From contig NZ_JACOOY010000008.1 of the NCBI RefSeq assembly GCF_014287705.1, positions 1 through 64,000 of the forward strand: 64,000 bases of DNA, read 5' to 3'. Within the stretch, counting starts at the first letter, position 1. Each line of letters begins with the position of its first letter. The DNA is from Dorea_D hominis (GTDB taxonomy: Bacteria > Bacillota > Clostridia > Lachnospirales > Lachnospiraceae). The translations under genes and the position numbers were made by a program. This document shows, in pieces, positions 23,781-31,879 of the stretch. The notes under the pieces are model-generated. The model was given only the letters and a program-made list of their open reading frames with translations, did no database searches and was not told where the DNA came from.

Positions 23781-25116
23781 AGAAATCTATCCAGTAAAAG
23801 GTTTAAGAGGCGAAGTTACGATTCCGGGCGACAAATCGATCTCCCATCGTTCCATCATGTTAGGAGCAATCTCTCTTGGCACAACAGAGATCACACATTT
23901 TCTGAAGGGAGCCGACTGTCTGTCAACCATCGACTGTTTCCGGAAGATGGGCATTGAAATAGAAGAAACACCACAGAGTATCCTTGTCCACGGCAAAGGA
24001 CTTCACGGTCTGTCTGCACCTGCCGACATTCTGAACGTCGGAAACAGCGGTACAACAACCCGGTTGATGTCCGGTATTCTTGCCGGACAAAATTTTGCTT
24101 CTGTTATGTCCGGTGATGATTCTTTAAATTCCAGACCGATGGGAAGAATTATGACTCCGTTAAATCTGATGGGGGCAAATGTTACGAGTATAGTCGGAAA
24201 TAACTGTGCTCCGCTTCGCATCACACCGGGGAAGATTCACGCAATCTCCTATACATCACCGGTTGCCTCTGCGCAGGTAAAATCCGCAGTTCTTCTTGCC
24301 GGGCTTTACGGTGACGGTACTACTTCGGTGACAGAACCGGCGCTTTCCCGAAACCACACAGAACTGATGTTACAAAGTTTCGGCGCCGAAGTCGCTTCTA
24401 CTATGCACCCGGACGGAAGTGCAACTGCCAGCGTAGAACCATGTGAACAGCTTTACGGACAGAAGATCTGTGTGCCGGGTGACATTTCTTCCGCTGCATA
24501 TTTTATCGCTGCAGGGCTTCTCGTTCCAGACAGTGAACTGCTTGTAAAGAATGTCGGCACGAATCTTACCCGCGCCGGATTTTTAGAAGTCTGCAAAGGC
24601 ATGGGCGCTGATATCACACTGTTAAACCAGACTTACGAGGGCGGCGAAGGCCGTGCTGATGTGCTTGTCCGCACCAGCCATTTAAAAGGCACTACTATTG
24701 AAGGAAATCTGATTCCGACGCTGATCGATGAGATTCCGATTCTTGCAGTTATGGCATCACAGGCGGAAGGCCCAACCATCATCAAAGATGCTGCTGAATT
24801 GAAAGTAAAAGAAACGAACCGTATCGATACTGTTACAGAAGGTCTCCGTGCGATGGGCGCCACTATTACTCCGACGGAAGACGGCATGATCATTCCGGGT
24901 TCCAGCCCGCAAAGCGGTGGACAGCCATTAAAAGGCGCTAAGATTAACAGTTATCTTGATCACCGGATTGCCATGTCATTTGCAGTTGCTGGGTTAATCG
25001 CAGACGGTACAACACAGATCCTGGACAGCCAGTGCGTGGATGTGTCTTATCCTGACTTCTTCCAGTCGCTGGAAAACTGTATGGAAGAACAAAGAATGTG
25101 CCTTGGCACATTCTAG
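23770..25116 (+). CDS. aroA: 3-phosphoshikimate 1-carboxyvinyltransferase (EPSP synthase)
   Basis: The 448-residue enzyme joins shikimate-3-phosphate and PEP in the shikimate pathway. Visible motifs are PGDKSISHRSIM near the N-terminus (PEP/S3P Lys), GNSGTTTRLMSG (the LxNAGTAxR-type loop) and LKVKETNRI near residue 360. The start at 23770 overlaps the tyrA stop. The last 15 residues (MEEQRMCLGTF) extend slightly past the usual end and merge into the inverted repeat downstream. Confidence 0.96.
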   Translation: MSVKEIYPVKGLRGEVTIPGDKSISHRSIMLGAISLGTTEITHFLKGADCLSTIDCFRKMGIEIEETPQSILVHGKGLHGLSAPADILNVGNSGTTTRLMSGILAGQNFASVMSGDDSLNSRPMGRIMTPLNLMGANVTSIVGNNCAPLRITPGKIHAISYTSPVASAQVKSAVLLAGLYGDGTTSVTEPALSRNHTELMLQSFGAEVASTMHPDGSATASVEPCEQLYGQKICVPGDISSAAYFIAAGLLVPDSELLVKNVGTNLTRAGFLEVCKGMGADITLLNQTYEGGEGRADVLVRTSHLKGTTIEGNLIPTLIDEIPILAVMASQAEGPTIIKDAAELKVKETNRIDTVTEGLRAMGATITPTEDGMIIPGSSPQSGGQPLKGAKINSYLDHRIAMSFAVAGLIADGTTQILDSQCVDVSYPDFFQSLENCMEEQRMCLGTF

Positions 25117-25160
25117 CGCCTGCGGCGGTCGCTTGCGACATCATCATTGTACGCCGCAGT
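25117..25160. repeat. GC-rich inverted repeat after aroA
   Basis: CTGCGGCG (about 25121-25128) and CGCCGCAG (about 25152-25159) form a perfect 8-bp stem with a 23-base loop. It directly precedes dispersed repeat copy A and could contribute to termination or mRNA 3'-end protection. Confidence 0.6.
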
Positions 25161-25220
25161 GCGCATCCTGCCGGAGGCTTTTTATATAATAGGAAATACA
25201 ATTTCCTATTATATAAAAAA
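25161..25220. repeat. Dispersed palindromic repeat, copy A
   Basis: GCGCATCCTGCCGGAGGC is followed by a nearly perfect AT-rich palindrome: TTTTTATATAATAGGAAAT, a 3-base centre, then its complement. CTGCCGG at 25168 is mirrored by CCGGCAG at 25231, extending the structure. It is the most symmetrical of three copies in the window (others at 9118-9170 and 10940-11000). Confidence 0.75.
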
Positions 25221-25284
25221 GAATATGCCACCGGCAGCTTCTTATCCATTATATCTTGCAGCAAAATGCTATAAAAACACTATA

Positions 25285-25314
25285 AGCACAGCCATCATGA
25301 CTGTGCTTTTTTTG
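25285..25314 (+). terminator. Terminator of tyrA-aroA
   Basis: A stem AGCACAG with CTGTGCT and an 9-base loop is followed by seven T, about 170 bases past the aroA stop. Confidence 0.85.
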
Positions 25315-25391
25315 ATGCACATACATTGTTACAAAAGCGTCCAATCTCGCTTATGATTTGAATATTTATACAACCCTTTGTATGAATTTCA

Positions 25392-25420
25392 TTGAATTTC
25401 ACTTCAAAACAGACTATACT
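25392..25420 (+). promoter_or_regulatory. Promoter of the iorA-iorB-paaK operon
   Basis: TTGAAT (25392-25397) and TATACT (25415-25420) are 17 bp apart. The GAGGTGAG ribosome binding site of iorA follows after about 35 bases. With copy A of the repeat and the terminator this accounts for the 25117-25463 gap. Confidence 0.7.
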
Positions 25421-25463
25421 TATTTTTAATTATTACTATTTTTAACGAACTTGAGGTGAGATC

Positions 25464-27287
25464 ATGCATAAAGAATTTTTAATGGGAAATGCAGCGATTG
25501 CACTTGGTGCTGTTGCTTCCGGTGTCAATGTTGTTGCCGGATATCCCGGAACTCCATCCACGGAAGTTCTTGAAACAATTGCCAAACACCGTCCGGATGA
25601 TGTCTATGTCGAATGGTCGGTTAATGAAAAAGCAGCAATGGAGCTAGCCGCAGGCGCCTCCTACAGTGGCGCAAGAACACTCGTCACAATGAAACAGGTT
25701 GGTTTAAACGTTGCTTCCGATCCTCTGATGAGTCTGGAATACATCGGAGTTAAGGGCGGTATGGTAATTCTTGTCGCCGACGATCCAGGACCGATTTCCT
25801 CGCAGACAGAGCAGGATACCAGACATTTCGCAGCATTTTCCAAGCTACCTTGTTTTGATCCGTCTTCTGCACAGGAAGCATATGAGATGATTCAGGAAGC
25901 GTATGAATACTCTGAAAAATATAACACTCCTGTATTTTTGCGCCCGACTACCCGCGTCTGTCACGGCTATGCTTCTGTATCTGTCAAAGATCCGGAAGAA
26001 TATACTGTACATACGCCGGAAGGCTTTGTCAAAGACTCAAAGCGTTGGGTTATTTTCCCACGGCTTTCTTACCAGAACCATCAGAAGATAGAAGCCAGAA
26101 ATGTTGAATTAGCGGATATGTTTTCTTCCTATGAGAAAAATAAAATCTATCCTGCCTGTGACGCTTTTGCAGACAGCAGGAAAGGAATCGTATCCGGCGG
26201 TATCAGTTTTACTTATGCGATGGAAACACTGATTGAAACCGGTATGGTCCGCCATTTGAAGATTTCGACTCCGCATCCTTTTCCGGAAAAGCTGGCAGTC
26301 CAGTTCTTAGACGGACTCGACGAGGTACTCTGTCTGGAAGAATTAGATCCTGTCATTGAGCGGGAGCTTACTTATATTTGTGGAAAATATCACCTTCCGG
26401 TAAAAATTCTCGGAAAACTGACACACAATACTGCCAACGCCGGAGAAAATACAAGAGACAGCGTAGATACCTATATCCGCACATTTCTTGATCTTCCGTT
26501 AAAGGAACAGCCAAAACTTACAGATGTCCCTCCACTTCCGGTACGTCCGCCGGTTCTGTGTGCAGGATGTCCGCACCGTGCTTCTTTCTACGCAGTAAAA
26601 AAAGCAATGCAGGGTCGCAAGACTATTTTCTGTGGTGATATTGGCTGTTATACACTCGGCAATGCCAGTCCACTTGATATGGTAGATACCTGCCTCTGCA
26701 TGGGTGCAGGTCTGAATATCGCACAGGGTGTGGAAAAAATTGAACCGGATACTGCCTGCTTTGCATTTGTCGGAGATTCTACGTTTTTCGCTTCTGCGAT
26801 CACCGGAGTTGTCAATGCGGTCTATAATCAGGCGAATATGACACTTGTTGTTCTGGATAATTCAACCACTGCCATGACCGGACACCAGCCGCATCCCGGT
26901 ACCGGCCGCACTGTTATGGGCGAAATCGTCCAGAAAATCAATATCGAACAGGTTCTTCGCGGTATCGGCGTGCAGGATGTAGAAACAGTAAATCCACTGG
27001 ATCACGAGGCGGCTGTCTCCTGCGTAAAAGAGCTCGCAGATAAGCCGGGTGTAAAAGCGATCATTTTCAAATCGCCATGCATTGCTGTCACAAAACCGGG
27101 CACCCCGATGCATGTAGATATTTCCTCCTGCATCCATTGCAAGAAATGCATCCGGGAATTGGGATGTCCTGCAATCATTACAGAAGACGGAAATGTTTCC
27201 ATTGATTCATCTATGTGCACCGGCTGTGGACTTTGCAGTCAGATCTGTCCAGTTCATGCGATCAAAGGAGGTAAACAGCATGATTAA
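25464..27287 (+). CDS. iorA: Indolepyruvate:ferredoxin oxidoreductase alpha subunit (locus 1)
   Basis: The 607-residue subunit oxidatively decarboxylates aryl 2-oxoacids (indolepyruvate, phenylpyruvate, 4-hydroxyphenylpyruvate) to aryl-CoA using CoA, TPP and ferredoxin. The N-terminal pyruvate:ferredoxin-type domain contains GYPGTPSTEVLE. The TPP-binding domain begins CAGCPHRASFYAVKKA, with GDIGCYTLG and GDSTFFASAITG. The C-terminus carries two 4Fe-4S sites: CxxCxxC in CIHCKKC and CTGCGLCSQICP. It overlaps iorB by 8 bp. The reverse (reductive carboxylation) direction is also possible for this family. Confidence 0.95.
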   Translation: MHKEFLMGNAAIALGAVASGVNVVAGYPGTPSTEVLETIAKHRPDDVYVEWSVNEKAAMELAAGASYSGARTLVTMKQVGLNVASDPLMSLEYIGVKGGMVILVADDPGPISSQTEQDTRHFAAFSKLPCFDPSSAQEAYEMIQEAYEYSEKYNTPVFLRPTTRVCHGYASVSVKDPEEYTVHTPEGFVKDSKRWVIFPRLSYQNHQKIEARNVELADMFSSYEKNKIYPACDAFADSRKGIVSGGISFTYAMETLIETGMVRHLKISTPHPFPEKLAVQFLDGLDEVLCLEELDPVIERELTYICGKYHLPVKILGKLTHNTANAGENTRDSVDTYIRTFLDLPLKEQPKLTDVPPLPVRPPVLCAGCPHRASFYAVKKAMQGRKTIFCGDIGCYTLGNASPLDMVDTCLCMGAGLNIAQGVEKIEPDTACFAFVGDSTFFASAITGVVNAVYNQANMTLVVLDNSTTAMTGHQPHPGTGRTVMGEIVQKINIEQVLRGIGVQDVETVNPLDHEAAVSCVKELADKPGVKAIIFKSPCIAVTKPGTPMHVDISSCIHCKKCIRELGCPAIITEDGNVSIDSSMCTGCGLCSQICPVHAIKGGKQHD

Positions 27288-27852
27288 AAATATTGTACTC
27301 TGCGGTGTTGGCGGACAGGGTACCGTCCTTGCATCCAAACTTCTTGCTGCCGCAGCTATGGAACAGAATATTCCGGTTATGAGTGCCGAAACGATCGGTA
27401 TGGCGCAGCGTGGCGGAAGTGTATTCAGCCATGTGCGTATCGGTGAAGGGCTCTATTCCCCGATGATCGCCGTCGGAACTGCCGATCTGATCATTGGATT
27501 CGAACCGGGCGAAACGGTCCGTATGCTTCCATACTTAAAAGAAGGCGGTCATGTTGTTGTAAGCACTCGCGCGATCAAGCCGGTAACTGCAACACTTTCA
27601 GAAAGCAATTATGATTCCGAACCAATGCTTGAATATTTAAAACAAAACGTTCCGAATCTTACACTGATCGATGCTGACAAAGCCTGTGCGGAAATCGGTT
27701 CATCCAAAGTCCTGAACATGATTCTCCTCGGAACTGCACTTCGTACCGGTGTACTTGACTTCAACTTAGAAGACATCGAACATGTAATGCTCCGGACACT
27801 TCCGGAAAAATTCCACGCCATGAACCTTCAGGCATTAAATTATACAAAATAA
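27280..27852 (+). CDS. iorB: Indolepyruvate:ferredoxin oxidoreductase beta subunit (locus 1)
   Basis: The 190-residue gamma/delta-type subunit begins IVLCGVGGQGTVLASK, the signature of the POR gamma domain, and has AETIGMAQRGGSVFSHVRIG near residue 45. It completes the catalytic unit with IorA. The ATG overlaps the iorA stop (ATGATTAA), and an AAAGGAGG site lies in the iorA 3' end, implying translational coupling. It is followed 44 bases later by paaK. Confidence 0.95.
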   Translation: MIKNIVLCGVGGQGTVLASKLLAAAAMEQNIPVMSAETIGMAQRGGSVFSHVRIGEGLYSPMIAVGTADLIIGFEPGETVRMLPYLKEGGHVVVSTRAIKPVTATLSESNYDSEPMLEYLKQNVPNLTLIDADKACAEIGSSKVLNMILLGTALRTGVLDFNLEDIEHVMLRTLPEKFHAMNLQALNYTK

Positions 27853-27896
27853 CCGGATATGAAACATTTCATTTACATAACAGAAAGGACAGACCT

Positions 27897-29132
27897 ATGA
27901 AAATTACAGAAACACAAATTGCACAGGTAAACGGACAGATTCAGGCTCTTATCAAAGCCGAGAGTTTCTATGGAAAGAAACTGAACGAAGCCGGTGTTTC
28001 AAGCATTTCCAGTGCGGAAGATTTCCAGAAGCTTCCATTTTCCGAGAAAAGTGACTTAAGAAATGCCTATCCACTCGGACTTATGACTGCACCGGAGGAG
28101 AAGATCGTCCGCATCCACTCTTCTTCCGGAACAACCGGACTTCCGGTCATCATCCCGTATACAGCCAAAGACGTAGACGACTGGGCGATTATGTTCAAAC
28201 GTTGCTACGAAATGACTGGCATGACAAATATGGATCGTATCCAGATTACCCCGGGATACGGACTGTGGACTGCCGGAATCGGTTTTCAAGCAGGCGCTGA
28301 GAAATTAGGTTCTATGGTCATTCCTATGGGACCTGGTAATACCGACAAACAATTACAGATGATGATGGACATGAAAACGACAGTCCTTGGTTCTACTTCT
28401 TCTTATGCATTGCTTCTCGCAGAAGAGATTAAACGTCGCGGTATCAAAGATAAGATTCATCTGAAGAAAGGTATCATCGGTTCTGAAAGATGGGGCGAAA
28501 AGATGCGGAAACGTATCTCCGAGGAGCTCGGCATCGAGTTGTATGATATTTACGGACTGACAGAAATCTACGGTCCGGGAATCGGTATCAGCTGCTCACA
28601 TGACTGCGGTATGCATTACTGGGATGATTATATTTACATTGAAATCATTGATCCTGTAACAGGTGAAGTTCTTCCGGACGGCGAACTCGGTGAGATTGTA
28701 ATCACTACTCTTGTAAAAGAGGGCGCACCGCTGATCCGTTATCGTACACATGATCTTTCCCGCATTATTCCGGGTGAATGCCCTTGTGGAAGCAAATTTC
28801 CGCGTCTGGATACGATCATGGGACGTACTGACGACATGATGAAGATCAAAGGTGTAAATGTATTCCCAAGCCAGATTGAAGAGATTCTGAAAGAATTCAA
28901 GGAAGTATCCAGCGAATATCAGATCCGCATCTCTCATCTGGACGGCAAAGACACGATGCGTATCTACGTCGAGACAAACGGAACCGTTGATTTCCTTGAT
29001 CTTGCAGACCGCATTGCTACACGTGTAAAGAGCAAGATCGGATTTACTCCGCTTGTAAAAGTTGTGGAAATCGGTCTTCTTCCGAGAAGTGAGAAGAAAA
29101 CGAAACGTGTAATTGACGAACGTTATGAATAA
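27897..29132 (+). CDS. paaK: Phenylacetate-CoA ligase (locus 1)
   Basis: The 411-residue AMP-forming ligase links arylacetates to CoA, or in reverse could conserve energy from arylacetyl-CoA. Motifs are the P-loop HSSSGTTGLPVIIPY (near residue 77), YGLTEIYGPG (near 220), YRTHDLS, and GRTDDMMKIKGVNVFPSQIE in the C-terminal domain. It is the third gene of the first IOR operon. This copy is a little shorter than the two paralogues at 33813 and 37944. Substrate range among phenylacetate, 4-hydroxyphenylacetate and indoleacetate is unknown. Confidence 0.92.
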   Translation: MKITETQIAQVNGQIQALIKAESFYGKKLNEAGVSSISSAEDFQKLPFSEKSDLRNAYPLGLMTAPEEKIVRIHSSSGTTGLPVIIPYTAKDVDDWAIMFKRCYEMTGMTNMDRIQITPGYGLWTAGIGFQAGAEKLGSMVIPMGPGNTDKQLQMMMDMKTTVLGSTSSYALLLAEEIKRRGIKDKIHLKKGIIGSERWGEKMRKRISEELGIELYDIYGLTEIYGPGIGISCSHDCGMHYWDDYIYIEIIDPVTGEVLPDGELGEIVITTLVKEGAPLIRYRTHDLSRIIPGECPCGSKFPRLDTIMGRTDDMMKIKGVNVFPSQIEEILKEFKEVSSEYQIRISHLDGKDTMRIYVETNGTVDFLDLADRIATRVKSKIGFTPLVKVVEIGLLPRSEKKTKRVIDERYE

Positions 29133-29188
29133 ATAATATTTTATAGCACGAAAAGCCTGCTCTTTAACAGGCTATGAGAGCTCAAAAG

Positions 29189-29241
29189 AAGAGCAGAATT
29201 ATTACAAAGTGAGGATTCACATAAGTAATGATTCTGCTCTT
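29189..29241. terminator. Bidirectional terminator between paaK and tRNA-Gly
   Basis: A 17-bp stem with one G-U pair (29189-29205 with 29225-29241) is flanked by T-rich sequence on both strands. It separates the convergent paaK and tRNA genes. A smaller AGCCTG...CAGGCT hairpin lies just before it (about 29152-29173). Confidence 0.8.
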
Positions 29242-29266
29242 TTGCTTGGTTCATCATATATAAAAA

Positions 29267-29337
29267 AGCGGGTGATGGGAATCGAACCCACGTATCCAGC
29301 TTGGAAGGCTGGTGTTCTACCATTGAACTACACCCGC
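29267..29337 (-). tRNA. tRNA-Gly (anticodon TCC)
   Basis: The minus strand reads as a complete 71-base tRNA. The acceptor stem is GCGGGTG with CACCCGC, the D arm is GTTCAATGGTAGAAC, and the anticodon loop CTTCCAA carries TCC. The T loop is GGTTCGATTCC. CCA is not encoded. No partner tRNA is adjacent, and no integrated element is seen at its 3' end. Confidence 0.95.
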
Positions 29338-29460
29338 ATTTATTTTTGTTGCTCTCTGCAACGAAAATTATGATATCATAGATTCTTATAAATTGCAACT
29401 ATTTTTTCAATTTTTCAAATTATTTTTTCAATTGAGTTTTCAGCTTTCAACCAGATTTTT

Positions 29461-30057
29461 TCACTCCATTTTTTTATTAAAGCTACACTTCCTGTAATTA
29501 CACTGGTTATTTTCCGTCTTGCTTTTCAGATTTAGCACATAGCCTTCCCCATTTTTCACCTGGAAATCATAGTACTGCCCCTGCGGTCTTGCATATTTCT
29601 CCATCACGTTCATGATCGTTCCACCATGTACGACAAATGCAATCTGTGAAGCATGCTCCTTTTCCGCGATTTTCAATGCGGTCTCGATTCCACGGATGCA
29701 GCGGTCGCGCACTTCTTTCCTGCTCTCTCCGCCCGGAAATGGCAATGTACCGCCGCTGTCAATCCAGGCCTGATATCTGACATCACCGGACAATTCTTTA
29801 TATGTGTGGCCTTCAAATGCACCGAAATCGCTCTCTCTTAATTCTTCTATGCATTGATACTGCTGCCCCGGATAAATCGTTTCTGCGGTCTGCATACAGC
29901 GTTTCATGGGACTGGTAAACACCATCTCCACCTGCGGGTACTGGTATTTCTTCAAGTTTTCTCTTCCAGCCTCGCACAAAGGCTCATCTGTCCTTCCGAT
30001 ATAGCGCTCTTCCAGATTTCCTTTTGTCTTTCCATGTCGTATCAGATAGATTTTCAT
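29461..30057 (-). CDS. cobC: Histidine phosphatase, probable alpha-ribazole phosphatase
   Basis: The 198-residue phosphoglycerate mutase-like protein has the catalytic LIRHGKT at its N-terminus, the second His in VHGGTIMN (about residue 145), and Glu in LRESDFGAFEGHTY. In the cobalamin nucleotide-loop cluster this fits CobC, which removes phosphate from alpha-ribazole-5'-phosphate or adenosylcobalamin-5'-phosphate. The start at 30057 overlaps the previous stop by 4 bp (ATGA). Assignment to CobC rests on context; other phosphatases of the family look alike. Confidence 0.8.
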   Translation of the reverse strand: MKIYLIRHGKTKGNLEERYIGRTDEPLCEAGRENLKKYQYPQVEMVFTSPMKRCMQTAETIYPGQQYQCIEELRESDFGAFEGHTYKELSGDVRYQAWIDSGGTLPFPGGESRKEVRDRCIRGIETALKIAEKEHASQIAFVVHGGTIMNVMEKYARPQGQYYDFQVKNGEGYVLNLKSKTENNQCNYRKCSFNKKME

Positions 30058-30440
30058 CCTTTGATCACCGTTCCTATCCCACAGATTACCCTGTGCACTT
30101 CTTTTGCTTCTGCCGCAATCTGCGTGCATACCCTACCATGCGTCTCTCTATATTCTCTGTAAAATGCATCTGTCGGAACGATTCCATATCCAATTTCATC
30201 TGTGATCAACACTATCTCTGAATTTTCACACTTTAACTTTTCCACTATTTTTAAAAGTTCCGGAAGCTTTTTCCCCTCACGCATCCGGTTTTCAATATAA
30301 CTGTGGAAATGATCCATTCCCTGACATGCAAAGATTGTCTCTTCTGCGCATGATATTCCATCTACAAAATCTATACCAGGGTACATCTGTTTTGCATAAT
30401 TTCGTTTTCCATGATAGGCTCCGCCTGTTATTAATATCAT
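30054..30440 (-). CDS. Short CobU-like protein, degenerate P-loop
   Basis: The 128-residue protein resembles the kinase fold of CobU. It begins MILITGGAYHGKRNYAKQ, and its C-terminal half (TDEIGYGIVPTDAFYREYRE, then HRVICGIGTVIKG) aligns with the end of CobU better than the neighbouring full-length CobU does. The P-loop ends in GKR rather than GKS/T. The segment that carries the guanylylated His in CobU (HRxxR) is missing. It may be a kinase with altered activity, a regulatory paralogue or a decaying copy. It is coupled to cobC. Confidence 0.7.
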   Translation of the reverse strand: MILITGGAYHGKRNYAKQMYPGIDFVDGISCAEETIFACQGMDHFHSYIENRMREGKKLPELLKIVEKLKCENSEIVLITDEIGYGIVPTDAFYREYRETHGRVCTQIAAEAKEVHRVICGIGTVIKG

Positions 30441-30541
30441 TTTTCTCTCCTGTTATTCTCCACCAAAACCTGCCACTAACAACCTTCTCCAAACGCTATT
30501 GCAACCCATAGGACTTCGCGTGCTTTTGCCGCTGGCATCAT

Positions 30542-31318
30542 CTACACACTCGTCACAATTACCGCTGCCATTGCAATTCCAAGTTCACAGATCTGCAGAA
30601 AATACCCTGCCAGATCTCCGGTAACTCCGCCAAATTTTGCACATGCCATATGATGATAATACAGAAAAAGAAGTCCTGCAACAATCACGCAACAAAGCCC
30701 TGCTCCTCTTCCTGCCCATAACAATGCTACAATTTCCAGCACCAGATAGATGATCAATACACGAAAGGTTCTTCTCTTATCTGCACGCTCGGCAAATACT
30801 GCAACCAGACCGTTTTTCCTTGCCTGAGGAAACCGAAGTACGGATATGCCACTTAGTGTCCGGGATAGTATGAATCCCATCCCGATCAGCCGCATGCTCT
30901 CCTCTGTCACGCCGGAATATATGCCAAGACTCAAGATGAAATAAACGCAGCCGGACAGGATTGCAAATGCTCCTGCATGGGGATCTTTAAGAATTTCCAG
31001 ACGCTTCTCTTCCGATTGCCAGGAGCTTAATGCATCCTGCGTATCCAGAAATCCATCCATGTGGATGCCACCACTGATCAAAACCGGTAACACCGTCAGT
31101 ACTGCCGGAAAGAACAGGCTGCCAAATGAGATTTCTCTTTCTTTTAACAGATCTGCAAACAACACGACCAGATAGGAGATGCCGCCTGTCACAGCTCCCA
31201 CCCAAGGGAAAAAACACATAGCATAGGACATATTTTCTTCCGTCCACTCGCTTTGTGGCATTGGTATTTTACTGTACATTGCAAATGCAATTTTAAAACT
31301 GTTCCATAATTTCTTCAT
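30542..31318 (-). CDS. cobS: Adenosylcobinamide-GDP ribazoletransferase (cobalamin synthase)
   Basis: The 258-residue membrane enzyme joins adenosylcobinamide-GDP and alpha-ribazole in the last steps of cobalamin synthesis. It has about six hydrophobic segments, and the family region GGIHMDGFLDTQDAL near residue 85 supplies the acidic metal-binding residues. The stop of cobU and start of cobS are adjacent (1 base apart). After it, a 21-codon reading frame (MMPAAKAREVLWVAIAFGEG) fills part of the 100-base gap before the CobU-like gene; its meaning is unclear. Confidence 0.93.
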   Translation of the reverse strand: MKKLWNSFKIAFAMYSKIPMPQSEWTEENMSYAMCFFPWVGAVTGGISYLVVLFADLLKEREISFGSLFFPAVLTVLPVLISGGIHMDGFLDTQDALSSWQSEEKRLEILKDPHAGAFAILSGCVYFILSLGIYSGVTEESMRLIGMGFILSRTLSGISVLRFPQARKNGLVAVFAERADKRRTFRVLIIYLVLEIVALLWAGRGAGLCCVIVAGLLFLYYHHMACAKFGGVTGDLAGYFLQICELGIAMAAVIVTSV

Positions 31319-31879
31319 CTATTTTATCTCCACCGGAATCCCATATACGACTTCCGTTACTTTCTCTGCAAGTCCGGCAAGGCTCTGGTTTACTTCCCCC
31401 AGTACTCGCTGGTAAATCTTCGTCTCTTCGCTGTATTCCATCTGATCTCCCTGAACTTCATTTGTAACGATGACAAGTAAATCCGTCTTTTCTATCACAT
31501 GCCGGATTCCTTCCAGTATCTGTCTTTTTACTTTTTCAGGTTTATTCATGTTTCCTGCTTCGTCATACAGCTCATTTGCCGTCAGATTCGACATGCACTC
31601 TAACAGAATCCCCGTATTTACCGGAATGTCTGCTTTCACAAGATCCCGGTAACATTCAAATGTCCGGAATCCTTTTCCCGCGCGCAGTCTCCTGTGTCTT
31701 ATAACTTTTGTTTCCCCTTCTTTTCCATATGGAATCATCGTCGCAATATAGAGTGGCGCAGACGGATTCGTATTTTCGCTATTTTCATCATACAGATTTT
31801 TCTCGCGTTGTTCAAGCAGCCAGTTCTCTGCATAGGCTGATTTTCCACTTCCGCTTCCTCCGGTAATTACATGCAACAT
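31319..31879 (-). CDS. cobU: Adenosylcobinamide kinase / guanylyltransferase
   Basis: The 186-residue bifunctional enzyme phosphorylates adenosylcobinamide and then transfers GMP to it. The P-loop is GGSGSGKS (residues 7-14). The guanylylated His lies in IRHRRLRAG near residue 60, and VTNEVQGDQ corresponds to the conserved VxNEVG motif. It overlaps cobT by 13 bp and cobS follows directly, so cobT-cobU-cobS are translated as one unit. Confidence 0.93.
   Translation of the reverse strand: MLHVITGGSGSGKSAYAENWLLEQREKNLYDENSENTNPSAPLYIATMIPYGKEGETKVIRHRRLRAGKGFRTFECYRDLVKADIPVNTGILLECMSNLTANELYDEAGNMNKPEKVKRQILEGIRHVIEKTDLLVIVTNEVQGDQMEYSEETKIYQRVLGEVNQSLAGLAEKVTEVVYGIPVEIK

Noticed and set aside
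29267..29337. tRNA-Gly as integration site of the left-end element or another island
   Set aside because: The flanking sequence is ordinary chromosome (paaK, terminator, cobC) with no integrase or duplicated tRNA end near it.
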